Made by a program: the position numbers and the translations under genes. The notes beneath the pieces were generated by a model. That model saw only the letters and a list, made by a program, of their open reading frames with translations. It had not been told where the DNA came from and ran no database searches. DNA of 64,000 nucleotides from Candidatus Brachybacter algidus (GTDB taxonomy: Bacteria; Bacteroidota; Bacteroidia; Chitinophagales; Saprospiraceae): positions 124,001-188,000 of the forward strand of contig JADJSK010000007.1 in assembly GCA_016711705.1 (NCBI GenBank), written 5' to 3'. Positions 19,692 through 28,556 of the stretch are shown piece by piece; the first letter of the stretch is position 1; the number at the start of each line of letters is the position of its first letter.

Positions 19692-20318
19692 TTAATTTTT
19701 ATTCATTTCAACTACGAAAATTCCTCGCAGTTCGTTTTCCAAATATCCAGTGGCTTGATCATTTGGATATAATTTATTGATTTTGTTTAGGGTCGCATCA
19801 TTTATATCTTTGTTGGCTTTACCATGACATTGCAAACACATTTGGTTAGTAACAATCGGATAATATCCTACCATCTTTCCATTAATCTCTGAGACAATCG
19901 GTTGCTTTTGTTCGCCGCTTCCGTTTGATTCTTTCCATTTCTTGATGTAGGCCAATTCTGCTTCATTTGCTTTGTTTGCAGGGTTTCTTGGCAGATCACT
20001 AACTCTTTTTATTTTAGCTCCCAGTACAACTGACATGCTATCGGTAATTGGGATAGCTTTTATGTTGCAGAATTCAACCGCTCCTTCTGAACCTTTTTCA
20101 CTAATGGAAGAAATTAAATAGTTAGCCAGTGATGATTTAGTTTGTATGGCTAGCTGTTTACCAACTTCTTTGTAGTTTTCACCACTTGATGTTGCAGTCT
20201 CTTCAACCTTGAAGGCATCAATTTTCGATTGTGTCGATCCGACCTTATTTTCTGTGCAACTATCCAAGGCTATAATTCCCCCTATTACTAAAATCGAAAT
20301 TATCAATATTCTATTCAT
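19692..20318 (-). CDS. Tll0287-like (DUF3365) c-type haem lipoprotein
   Basis: A 208-residue exported protein with a lipobox-like Cys21. It has the Tll0287-like/DUF3365 layout: a helical start (EVGKQLAIQTKSSLANYLISS), AVEFCNIKAIPITDSM, the family word VSDLPRNPANKANEAEL and a C-terminal CLQCHGK (Cys161, Cys164, His165), a classic c-type haem attachment site. Members have a PAS-like fold and bind haem, probably as redox sensors or electron carriers outside the cytoplasm. Its start overlaps the preceding lipoprotein gene by 4 bases. Confidence 0.88.
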   Translation of the reverse strand: MNRILIISILVIGGIIALDSCTENKVGSTQSKIDAFKVEETATSSGENYKEVGKQLAIQTKSSLANYLISSISEKGSEGAVEFCNIKAIPITDSMSVVLGAKIKRVSDLPRNPANKANEAELAYIKKWKESNGSGEQKQPIVSEINGKMVGYYPIVTNQMCLQCHGKANKDINDATLNKINKLYPNDQATGYLENELRGIFVVEMNKN

Positions 20319-20770
20319 TCAAAATAAGTATTAAATGTTATAAAAGAAGATTTTATTTTTTGAAATATTTCAGCATATTTATCTAATGTTTTACATTCAG
20401 AAAACTCACTTGATAAATCTATATATGGCAACAACCACTTGTGCAATTCATCGTGTGCCTGACCCTCCATGGTGCAGTTTGATGTAAGTAATTCAATATT
20501 GTGCTCAAATTTTATGGCAAGTTCAGCATACTCCTTAGTGTTTTTTACTTCAAGAGTATTGATATCCATTTCCATGTTTCGAATATGTGTCATCATATTC
20601 GTATCTACTTTCCACTTGTTACCATTATTTAGCCAAATTGATTCTTCATTATGATGGTGCTCTGCAGTAACAATAATTTGTGATTCATTTGTCGAATGCT
20701 CATTAGCGACATTGCTGCAACCGAAAATAATTAGGCTGATTGGTATCAGGAAAATTGTCCTTATGTTCAT
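20315..20770 (-). CDS. Small His-rich lipoprotein of unknown function
   Basis: A 151-residue lipoprotein (lipobox LIIFGC, Cys18). The mature part is mostly helical, contains a HHH patch (residues about 38-40) and a conserved-looking HDELHKWLLPYIDL segment, and would resemble four-helix haem or metal-binding proteins. That is a guess from composition. It overlaps its neighbours by 1 and 4 bases, so it is part of the same operon as the haem lipoprotein and may be its partner. Confidence 0.65.
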   Translation of the reverse strand: MNIRTIFLIPISLIIFGCSNVANEHSTNESQIIVTAEHHHNEESIWLNNGNKWKVDTNMMTHIRNMEMDINTLEVKNTKEYAELAIKFEHNIELLTSNCTMEGQAHDELHKWLLPYIDLSSEFSECKTLDKYAEIFQKIKSSFITFNTYFE

Positions 20771-21156
20771 TATTTTTCTTTTTTAATTGTTAGATATGCA
20801 AGAATTGTAAATATTAGTGTTACAATTATTCTGAAGATCATTGCACCGATAGTTCTAGTTTCATAAATACCACCTAAGTATATGTGAATTAATAAACCGA
20901 TAAATGCTACTATTAGAATAATTATTGAAACACTTAATATAGCTGGAGTCCATTTCTGCCTTTTAATAAAGCCATATGCAGCAAAAATGTAGATAATACT
21001 GCTGATGAAATTTGACCAGACCACAAATAAAACATAATTACCTTCTTTGGCTCTTATTTCAAATAGATCAAATATCACGGAGGTACTTAGAAACAATGTA
21101 AGCAAGCCAAATGCTGCCAGAATAATTGCTAATATGAAAGGAATGTATCTTTTCAT
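20770..21156 (-). CDS. Four-helix membrane protein of unknown function
   Basis: A 128-residue protein with four hydrophobic helices (about residues 5-28, 43-63, 72-92 and 100-122) and a short basic C-terminus. No signature motif is visible. It is translationally coupled: its stop overlaps the start of the lipoprotein gene by one base, and it lies 4 bases after the T9SS gene. Confidence 0.65.
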   Translation of the reverse strand: MKRYIPFILAIILAAFGLLTLFLSTSVIFDLFEIRAKEGNYVLFVVWSNFISSIIYIFAAYGFIKRQKWTPAILSVSIIILIVAFIGLLIHIYLGGIYETRTIGAMIFRIIVTLIFTILAYLTIKKEK

Positions 21157-21160
21157 CTCT

Positions 21161-22781
21161 TTAATTTTCTACTATTATTTTTTGGGTCACTTTTTCAGTA
21201 CCAGTATTTAGGGTGACAAAATAAACACCACCATTAACCAATCCTTCCAATTTTTTTGAATAGGTATTTTTACCTAATTTTAAATTTTTTATAGTGGCAT
21301 TCTCAATAAACTTCCCTTTGACATCTTGAATAATGATTTTTATTTCAGACATTTTACTTAGGTGAAAATTTATAGTAAAATTTCCATCATTAGGATTTGG
21401 GAATACCTGCATATGTAAAGCTCCAATACTTTGCTCATTGAGTTTATCTATATCAGTTGTCCTATTTTTAATTACATAGACCTTGAAAATTTGACTATTT
21501 GCAATAGTTTGTGTACCAGTGTTGGAGAAAAAGATATTTCTTTCTGTACTGCTTATTCCACCATAGATATATCCTACCAAGGTGCTATCAGTAGCAATAT
21601 CATCCAACTTTAAAACTTCATTGTCGTAATGTGGAATATTTCTATTCAAAATAAATTCAGCACCAGCACCTAATAAAATAGGCATTTCAACCGGCAATTT
21701 ATATTCGGCTAATGTCCCACTTGCATCTCTGGTGACTCTCGCAATGGTTTTTACAAAAGGTACATTATTGTCTTGAACTAATACTCCTAAATCATCATAA
21801 TATTGAGCAATTCCTCCAAAAAATATTGTGCATTTCATTATTTGAAGCAGAGTACATAGGCAAAACAGCACAGTGATAATGGTTGTAATATTGTTGAAAA
21901 CTATTATCTATTGTGTAACCTTGGCTATCTATCGTCACAGAATTTAAATAAGGCAGGTCAACTATTGGTTGAAAAACGCCTGAAAACATAGTTATACCTT
22001 CCTCACCATTAGGCAAAATTTGCGGTTCTGCATTATAATCTCTTCTATGAAGATTTATACTATCTGCATATGATGTTATATGCTTTATAGTAATTGATGA
22101 ACCATTATCGAGAATAGAAAATTTTCTAATAGAATTAGTATATTCCTGCACAAATCCCGGACCATGATTTGGCCCCATTGGGTTGTAACGGCCGATAAAT
22201 TTTTGCCCGCCCATCAAATAATATTCGCTATTTATTTTCTTTAAACGACCACCTGTTACTTGAAACTTTGTATTAGTAATTTGTCTAAAATAAGGCAAAA
22301 TACTATTATTAGTAATAATGGCATCGATTACAGCCGAAACCTTTATTGCTGTTAAATTGCTGTATGTAGTATGATCTCCCTTTGTTGGGCTATACCCATA
22401 TCCTCCTAGGCAGTATAGAAAATCTCCTTCTTGATGAAACTCCATATTAGTAGAACTTAATTGTTCTTGGATTGAAGTTGGCAATGAAGAAAGAGGTGCC
22501 ACCCAATTTTGTTGGGTAACAGGGTCTATTACTATTAGTTGATCATTAATTCCATCCGCGCCAAAAGCAGCAAAAGGTTGTCTTTGGTGAAGCCCATCCA
22601 ATCTTCCTCCGACGATGAGCCAACGACCACTGTGCTGTCCAACTGCAAAGGATTGAAGTCCATTTAATCCTGAAATAGTAAGTGGCTCTAACGCAATCTT
22701 AATTGGTGCTGATTGTCCAAAGATATTAAAGCTTGTTAATGTAATTAAAAGTAAAATACCTACTAAATATTTCTTATTCAA
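21161..22781 (-). pseudogene. T9SS kelch-like secreted protein, frameshifted
   Basis: Two overlapping frames encode one protein. The first (22781 to 21795) has a signal peptide (ends NIFGQ) and kelch-type propeller words (GRWLIVGGRLDGLHQRQ, YYLMGGQKFIGRY) and ends in the nonsense tail NIFWRNCSIL. The second frame (from about 21840 to 21161) continues with TIFFGGIAQYYDDLG and ends with a T9SS sorting domain (QVFPNPNDGNFTINF to KIIVEN). The break lies in CACAATATTTTTTGG at about 21815-21833; a one-base loss or two-base gain there restores a protein of about 535 residues. It could be a sequencing error or a true lesion. The start overlaps the TetR stop codon by 8 bases. Confidence 0.85.
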
Positions 22782-23373
22782 ATTTATTAGATTTTATGAG
22801 TGTTAAAATAGATTGAATCATTTTTTCTCCGGCTTTAATTATATCAAATTGAAAATTAGCAATTCTCCATTTGTACATTTGAAGTCGGAAAGCCCCTATC
22901 ACGATATGAACTATTTCATCTGGAAGGATTGATTTTGTAAATACATTCATTTTCTGTCCATCCAGAATAATAGGGCTTAAATATTTAATCTTTGTACCCA
23001 TTATTTTCAATATTGTATCATTGATCCGTTGGCTTTCTTCCATCAATCCATCAGAAAATGCTGCAACTACAAAGTGAGGATTCTTTTTAAAAAATGAAAA
23101 CTGATTTCGAAACAGTGAAACAAATTTTTCTTCTGGCTTCTGAATAATGGATAATCCGTTTGAAAAGCGCTCATCCATATTTGTAGCTAGATATTCCAAG
23201 AGGGCAATAACTATTTCTTCCTTATTGGGATAATGCCTATAAAGAGCACTTTCTGAAAATTGCATCTCCTTAGCCAGATTTTTAGTTGTTAAACCTCCTA
23301 CACCTGATGTGGTAAGTATTTTACCTGCTGCTTCAATAATCTCGAGTTGTCTTATAGAAATTTCTGTGCTCAT
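22774..23373 (-). CDS. TetR/AcrR-family transcriptional regulator
   Basis: A 199-residue regulator. The N-terminal helix-turn-helix covers about residues 10-56 with the TetR hallmark SESALYRHYPNKEEIVIALLEYL. The C-terminal part is a diverged ligand domain with no assigned effector. It is the second gene of an operon starting with a small membrane protein. The 20-bp palindrome just before the first gene (23811-23830) is the obvious operator, so the regulator probably represses its own operon. Confidence 0.88.
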   Translation of the reverse strand: MSTEISIRQLEIIEAAGKILTTSGVGGLTTKNLAKEMQFSESALYRHYPNKEEIVIALLEYLATNMDERFSNGLSIIQKPEEKFVSLFRNQFSFFKKNPHFVVAAFSDGLMEESQRINDTILKIMGTKIKYLSPIILDGQKMNVFTKSILPDEIVHIVIGAFRLQMYKWRIANFQFDIIKAGEKMIQSILTLIKSNKFE

Positions 23374-23385
23374 GTATATAAAATA

Positions 23386-23793
23386 TTAATTTAAAGATTT
23401 AATTCTGAAAAAAGCAAATCCCAACCATACCACGGAAACCGTCATTGATATTGCTCCAATTAAAACCAAAGCAGGAGGCAAACCGAAATACACTTCTGTC
23501 AAAATACCTATTGGCATAAGAAGTCCGGTAAGCGCTGACCAGGAAATTGCTTTTACATGGTCGAGTTTGTCTCTGAAATGTATAAGCAAATAACCTATTA
23601 GAATATTAAGAAAAGCAAATAGATTTCCATGCACGTGTGCTAGCCGTGTCTCAAAATGCTTGCCTATAGAATATGAATTTATCCATTCTTCCTTGCCTGG
23701 CGCAAAATCCCTTAAGTAAATTAGTAAAAAGCCGTAAGCCATAAAGAAGCCCATTGTCAGAAAGCCAATTGCGATGTTATTTTTACCATTCAT
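23386..23793 (-). CDS. Four-helix membrane protein, possibly styrene-oxide-isomerase-like
   Basis: A 135-residue protein with four transmembrane helices. The word ETRLAHVHGNLFAFLNILIGYLL (about residues 48-70) recalls the ARAHSGPALNG segment of styrene oxide isomerase, a small haem-b membrane enzyme, with a His at the same place. The match is short, so this is a hypothesis only. First gene of the TetR-led operon, 12 bases before the regulator gene. Confidence 0.6.
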   Translation of the reverse strand: MNGKNNIAIGFLTMGFFMAYGFLLIYLRDFAPGKEEWINSYSIGKHFETRLAHVHGNLFAFLNILIGYLLIHFRDKLDHVKAISWSALTGLLMPIGILTEVYFGLPPALVLIGAISMTVSVVWLGFAFFRIKSLN

Positions 23794-23810
23794 TTCAATA
23801 ATTTTATAAA

Positions 23811-23830
23811 GTTAGTGAACATTCACTAAC
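23811..23830. promoter_or_regulatory. Candidate TetR operator
   Basis: GTTAGTGAACATTCACTAAC is a palindrome with 9-bp arms and a 2-bp centre, the size and shape of typical TetR-family operators. It lies 18 bases upstream of the first gene's ATG, where bound repressor would block transcription of the operon that encodes the TetR protein. Confidence 0.7.
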
Positions 23831-23928
23831 CAATACAATGCTATAATGACCAATTATGTTCCCCTATGGTAAAAATAATTTTAAATAGGGCGATAGACAT
23901 TCTGAATCAAGAAAGGTAATAACTATTA

Positions 23929-24180
23929 ACTCAAGTTTCGGTTGTCAAATTTTCTTTTTTGAAAGACAAATTTAAATTTAAATAAAATGTTAGATGTTAG
24001 AAGCTTGTCCGACAAAGCTATAGCGAAGGCGGGGTAGATTTTAGTCCCGCAACTGCGGGATCCATCAATCACATGGATATTTTTTCTACTAAACTTATTA
24101 AAGAAAAAATATGAATCAATTGACTAAGCTCCATCTAACATCAGCCATCTACCTTTGTTTCTTAACTGCCGAAACTTGAG
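23929..24180. mobile_element. MITE-like fold-back element, copy B
   Basis: A 252-bp copy in the same orientation as copy A. Left end ACTCAAGTTTCGGTTGT, right end ACTGCCGAAACTTGAG; the final T is changed to C. It contains AGAAGCTTGTCCG and the small palindrome CCCGCAACTGCGGG at about 24045-24058. The right end stops four bases before the stop codon of the alpha/beta-hydrolase gene. No target duplication is evident. Confidence 0.8.
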
Positions 24181-24183
24181 CTT

Positions 24184-24999
24184 TTAATATCTATTGAAAG
24201 GTTTTAGAAAGAACTCATTCACCTTTCTACAAAATTCATCCGTATGCTCTATGAGCGTGCCATGTCCTGAATTAGGCAATATCCATAAATAAGCATTGAT
24301 GATATTTTGATATATTTTAATCGTATGTTCGAGATTTATAAGATCATGATCTCCGCTAATAATCAGTGAAGGGCAATAAATATTGTGTAAGGCAGATAAA
24401 AGAACATTGGGTTGATCCCAGTCCAACATAAATAATTTCCAATCATTTTTTTCTTTTGCAGTCGTCCATATTTTTGATTGGTTGTCATCATAATACTTTT
24501 TTTCCTCTTTCCAAAGTGAAGGTAGAATTGCAGTGGAATCTGGCCAAATATTTGCTCCTGTCGAAGCAAACTTTATAACTTTCGAAGGATGTCTCATCGC
24601 AAGCAACAAAGCAATTATTCCGCCATCGCTCCATCCAATTACATAAGCAGAATCTATGTGCATCTGGTCCAGTAATGCCGCCTCATCGTCAGCCATCATC
24701 TCAAAGCTTAAAGAATCTGAAATGTCAGTCGTTTTACCTTGAGCCCGACTATCTACTGCAATCACTTTATATAGTTGAGAAAAATAGGGTATAATACCTG
24801 CCATAGAATTGATACTTCCACCATTTCCATGAATCAATAATAATGGTTTACCGCTTCCATATTGTTCGGTATAGAAATTTACACCCCTAACATTGTAATA
24901 TTTACCCAGACTTTTGTTATTGCCGTATTCAACTATATCTTGGCAATATGTTGAATTGGATTGTAGAATAAAAGCAATAAAAATTAATAATTTATACAT
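24184..24999 (-). CDS. Exported alpha/beta hydrolase
   Basis: A 271-residue hydrolase with a signal peptide (cleavage near STYCQ, residue 20). The oxyanion-side motif LLIHGNGGS (residues 54-62) and the nucleophile elbow GWSDGG (Ser124) are clear; Asp is in SGDHDLIN and His in NSGHGTLIEH. It is similar in length and layout to haloperoxidase/esterase-like hydrolases of COG0596; the substrate is unknown. Its 3' end directly abuts MITE copy B. Confidence 0.85.
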   Translation of the reverse strand: MYKLLIFIAFILQSNSTYCQDIVEYGNNKSLGKYYNVRGVNFYTEQYGSGKPLLLIHGNGGSINSMAGIIPYFSQLYKVIAVDSRAQGKTTDISDSLSFEMMADDEAALLDQMHIDSAYVIGWSDGGIIALLLAMRHPSKVIKFASTGANIWPDSTAILPSLWKEEKKYYDDNQSKIWTTAKEKNDWKLFMLDWDQPNVLLSALHNIYCPSLIISGDHDLINLEHTIKIYQNIINAYLWILPNSGHGTLIEHTDEFCRKVNEFFLKPFNRY

Positions 25000-25064
25000 T
25001 ACTATTTAATTTCAATAACAGCTAAAAGTTAAAATTACTTATATATAGAATCAAATTAAAAATA

Positions 25065-25920
25065 TTATTTCTCACCATAAATTAAAAGCGCACTTCCATC
25101 CAATATCACATTCCCATCCGGATATTTTTCATTTATCGTTTTGTAAACATCTTTTTTGATTCTTTCTTTCATCGCATTATCAGCTTTGCTGAGGGCTGCA
25201 ACGATAGGAGCTGCTATTTCATTCATCATTTCCCAATATATTTCGGCCGTTCCGCATTTTAATTGACATGTTATTTCGTTTTCAATAATATTTTTAAAAC
25301 CTGTCTGAGCAAATATACTTGTCATTAAACCACTTTTGCTACAACGAAATATTCCCGGAGATTCAGGAGCTGGAGCGGATAATTGCATATGCTTACTAAT
25401 TGTTTCGCTAATGGCAGTAGCCCAGAAATTCTTCTCGGCTGAACTCCAAACTGTGGTCGCAAATTTTCCTCCTGGTTTTAATACGCGAAGTATTTCTTTA
25501 GCAGCTAATAGCATGTCGGGAAAGAACATAAATCCCATCCTACAGCTAATTGCATCAAAAGTGTCATTAGCAAAAGGAAGTTCGCAGACATCACATGCCC
25601 GAAATTCAACATTACTTATTTCTTTTCTTATAGCATTTTCTCTGGCAATATTGAGCATCTCATCTGAAAGGTCAGTAATTATTACTTTCCCTTCTATAAG
25701 CATAGAAGCAATACTAAAACCAAGTTCGCCAGTTCCGGCTGCGATATCTAAAATAAGCTGTGAACCAGCAGGTTTTAATAAATTAACAATTCCGTCAGCA
25801 GCTGGTTTCATGTGATCGTGGAGCTCCAAATCCCACTTTTTCCATCCTGGAGAAAATTTATCCCAGGAAGCTTTTTGATTTTCCCTAATATCTTTAAAAT
25901 GTTGTTCCAGGATTTTTCAT
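25065..25920 (-). CDS. Class I SAM-dependent methyltransferase (probable frameshift at the start)
   Basis: A methyltransferase with the SAM-binding motif LILDIAAGTGELGFS, the acidic loop VIITDLSDEML and AFDAISCRMGFMFFPD, as in UbiE/BioC-like enzymes; substrate unknown. The uninterrupted frame begins only with a TTG at 25829, but the same frame is open further upstream and encodes family-typical sequence (EQHFKDIRENQKASWDKF, then SPGWKKWD). The ATG at 25920 is one base out of frame. Removing one A from the A5 run at 25913-25917 gives MKILEQHF and joins it to the rest, so the gene very likely starts at 25920 with a one-base insertion or sequence error. Confidence 0.75.
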
Positions 25921-26324
25921 TAATAATTGTACGCCATAGTTAAAGATAACGGTTTATATAAGTTTTTAGTTATCATTTAATTAAATATAATTTGTCAAAA
26001 TAGCTTTAATTTAAAACAAAAGTTGTTATAAATACTTGCAGCTCGCCGAATTTATTTTCAAAATGTTAAATTTTTTCCCCCCCTAAATAAAACCCCCCCC
26101 CCACCCAAACACGGGGGCCCCTCAAAGGCCCCGGGTGATACCCGGGCGAGGGAGGGGGGGCCCCGGACCGGGGGGGGGCCCCACCAAAAATGAAGAAAAT
26201 AAATAATTAAAACTCCAACCCGAAAGGCCCCCCAGGGGGGTTATTTAACAAATTATCCGATCCAAAAATTCCAATAAGTCAATTATAAAAACTGTTGATA
26301 AAGTACCTATAGAATTGATCGAAT
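25921..26324. other. Intergenic gap with anomalous homopolymer G/C block
   Basis: No gene is seen. From about 26077 to 26241 normal AT-rich sequence is replaced by runs of 6-10 C or G with nested palindromes such as CCCGGGTGATACCCGGG. AT-rich sequence resumes after it. This is unlike anything else nearby and most likely reflects low-quality base calls or a local assembly problem. The flanks hold the 3' side of the DUF1826 gene and the methyltransferase promoter side. Confidence 0.6.
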
Positions 26325-27023
26325 TCAACAGATCAGCAACAAACGTGTTTCACCAGCCTTTTCCTTTGGTGCACGGTGAAGACATGGAGGAACTTGACTT
26401 TCGGGGTGATCAACCGCCAATCTCCATAAATGGCCGAGACCTAAGCTGATAGGATGTGCATCTGGCTTAATCTGATAATGTAGATCAAAAAAGTGATCAA
26501 TTAAAAATGACTCAAAACCTTCTGCTGCATCATGATATAATTTTTTTAATTCATCACGAATCTCCGGAACAAGTATTTTTTGGATGGCTTGTGAATTTGG
26601 CACTATTTCACTCGCTTCACCGTAGTACGTGCATAAAAAAGTGTCGGATGGCACAGGAGAGCGATCTACATGAAAAGAATAGACATCAGTCGGAAAAATT
26701 GGGTTGGCATCATCCCTATCATAACATCTGATGAGATTAAGTATTGGTGCGGCACCATGAGCTTTTAATAATTTTAAATCGTTTAATAAAATATCGCGTG
26801 CAAGTTGCCCATGTTCACTCAAATGAAGATCACGAAGTTCTTCTTCCGCCAGTTCGGCAATATTTTCATTTAATTCAACCTTTTCTATGATCTCAGCAAA
26901 ATCACCTACAAGATTGCGAGTCCAACAAATGGCATTAATATCTCCATGAAATGATGTAGATACTAGATCGCTAAAGTTTGTGACATATTGAATTTGATTC
27001 AAAGGATGTGATAAATCTTGCAT
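26325..27023 (-). CDS. DUF1826-domain protein
   Basis: A 232-residue cytosolic protein covering a whole DUF1826 domain. Recognisable family words are DVYSFHVDRSPVPSDTFLCTYYG, NSQAIQKILVPEIRDEL, LIDHFFDLHYQ, GHLWRLAVDHPES and VPPCLHRAP followed by RLLLIC at the C-terminus. Family members often lie near cobalamin- or zinc-related genes (COG0523 GTPases), but no such gene is present here. The conserved His and Asp residues suggest metal binding; function is unknown. Confidence 0.88.
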   Translation of the reverse strand: MQDLSHPLNQIQYVTNFSDLVSTSFHGDINAICWTRNLVGDFAEIIEKVELNENIAELAEEELRDLHLSEHGQLARDILLNDLKLLKAHGAAPILNLIRCYDRDDANPIFPTDVYSFHVDRSPVPSDTFLCTYYGEASEIVPNSQAIQKILVPEIRDELKKLYHDAAEGFESFLIDHFFDLHYQIKPDAHPISLGLGHLWRLAVDHPESQVPPCLHRAPKEKAGETRLLLIC

Positions 27024-27082
27024 TTTTTATAATATAAAATTATTCCTTTAATTATAATCAATTTAGAATAAAGGAAAATGTT

Positions 27083-27946
27083 TTATTGGTCAAGAAAGGA
27101 AATAAGTTTATTCATCAATGAAACTCTCTTGTTTGTAAACCCGTGGTCAGTTTTCCAAATTTGATAGTCAAAATATGGAAGATGCATTTCTTTAAATGAA
27201 TCGGCGACTTCAATATTTCCTGTATGTTCGTCTAACATGATTATTTCTTTTTTGCTTAACGACTTTGCATCAGTTGCCAATTTGTAATATGAAAGTTCTA
27301 TAAATGCAGGAAGGAATATTTCCAAATTGTTCGAGTTAAGAACAAAATAATTTGAAAAAATATCTGGATTATTAGCTGCTTCTATTAATTTTTTTTCATC
27401 AGGAATGGTTTTTAAATCTCCATATATATTCCAAGTTGACAATGCAAAACCTTTTTTTATTTGAGGTAATTGTTCCAAAGATTTAAGGCAAACCCATCCG
27501 CCCATGCTATGCCCAAACAAAACAATATTGGAAGTGTCGATTTTTAAAGAATCCTGATATTTATTGCAATAAGTAACTACATTAACTGCATCTTCAACAC
27601 AATTTTTGAAACTAAATTTCCCTTGGCTACCCCATGCACCTCGATAATTAAAATATATAACATTCCATCCGTGTGCTCTAACGACTTGGGCAAGATCAAG
27701 ATTTTTCTCATTCCCCGGAAAGCCATGCAACAAAATTAAGGTAGGGTGTTTTTCATTTCCGTTAGGCTTATAAATCATACCTGCCAATAGCACACTAGCT
27801 GAAGGGATGAATAATTCCGATGTACCTGCAGGATAATCATTGTCCCAAACCAAATCCTTTAATACAAGGCTATCCGATTGTGCAAAAATACTCATGTCGG
27901 CACAAAAAATTATGATAAAAAAGCTCAATAATTTTAATATGTTCAT
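27083..27946 (-). CDS. Exported alpha/beta hydrolase (BAAT/peptidase S9-like)
   Basis: A 287-residue hydrolase with a signal peptide ending SIFAQ (residue 23). It has LILLHGFPGNEKN (residues 70-82), the nucleophile elbow FGHSMGG (Ser147) and a C-terminal TDHGF (catalytic His). The layout is that of dienelactone-hydrolase/acylaminoacyl-peptidase-like esterases; the substrate is unknown. It is separated by 59 bases from the DUF1826 gene on the same strand. Confidence 0.82.
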   Translation of the reverse strand: MNILKLLSFFIIIFCADMSIFAQSDSLVLKDLVWDNDYPAGTSELFIPSASVLLAGMIYKPNGNEKHPTLILLHGFPGNEKNLDLAQVVRAHGWNVIYFNYRGAWGSQGKFSFKNCVEDAVNVVTYCNKYQDSLKIDTSNIVLFGHSMGGWVCLKSLEQLPQIKKGFALSTWNIYGDLKTIPDEKKLIEAANNPDIFSNYFVLNSNNLEIFLPAFIELSYYKLATDAKSLSKKEIIMLDEHTGNIEVADSFKEMHLPYFDYQIWKTDHGFTNKRVSLMNKLISFLDQ

Positions 27947-28230
27947 ATTTATCGTTTAAATATTTCTATAAAGGCTTAATAATTTTAAACACACAGTCTC
28001 ATATGCATGAGCTTTTGCGTTTTAAAGTTAAAAGTACAAAACTCCTTTGGTTGCTTTACAAGAAATTTTAAGGTAGGGACTGACGATATTATTTAATTGA
28101 TACTGTGTGAGCTTCTAATCTTTCCCGCAATGACAAAAAATATGATTCTAATAATTTTAAACAATAGCTGTATTTCATCCTATTTGACAAGTATAGAATA
28201 AGAATCTAGCAAAATACCTCAAATAAGTTT
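27947..28230. other. Non-coding gap upstream of the hydrolase gene
   Basis: AT-rich, without a supported ORF. It holds the promoter side of the 287-aa hydrolase and runs into MITE copy C at 28231. Confidence 0.4.
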
Positions 28231-28502
28231 ACTCAAGTTTCGGCAGTTAAGAAACAAAGGTAGATGGCTGATGTTAGATGTTAGATGCTTGCCCGAGTAG
28301 CCAAAGTGACGGCGGGGAGCTTAGTCAATTGATTCATATTTTTTCTTTAATAAGTTTAATAGAAAAAATATCCATGTGATTGATGGAAAGCCATCTAAAA
28401 TCTACCCCTCCTTGTTCGGCGGACAAGCTTCTAACATCTAACATTTTATTTAAATTTAAATTTGTCTTTCAAAAAAGAAAATTTGACTACCGAAACTTGA
28501 GT
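28231..28502. mobile_element. MITE-like fold-back element, copy C
   Basis: A 272-bp copy in the opposite orientation to A and B: left end ACTCAAGTTTCGGCAGT, right end ACTACCGAAACTTGAGT. The centre is a perfect hairpin (ATATTTTTTCT at 28336-28346 with AGAAAAAATAT at 28361-28371), and the arms GATGTTAGATGCTTG and CAAGCTTCTAACATC also pair. AAGTTT flanks both ends as a target duplication. It ends 54 bases downstream of the cupin gene's stop. Confidence 0.85.
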
Positions 28503-28556
28503 AAGTTTATTTATTTTAATGAATTAATTTATTATACAAACAACAACTTACTTTAC

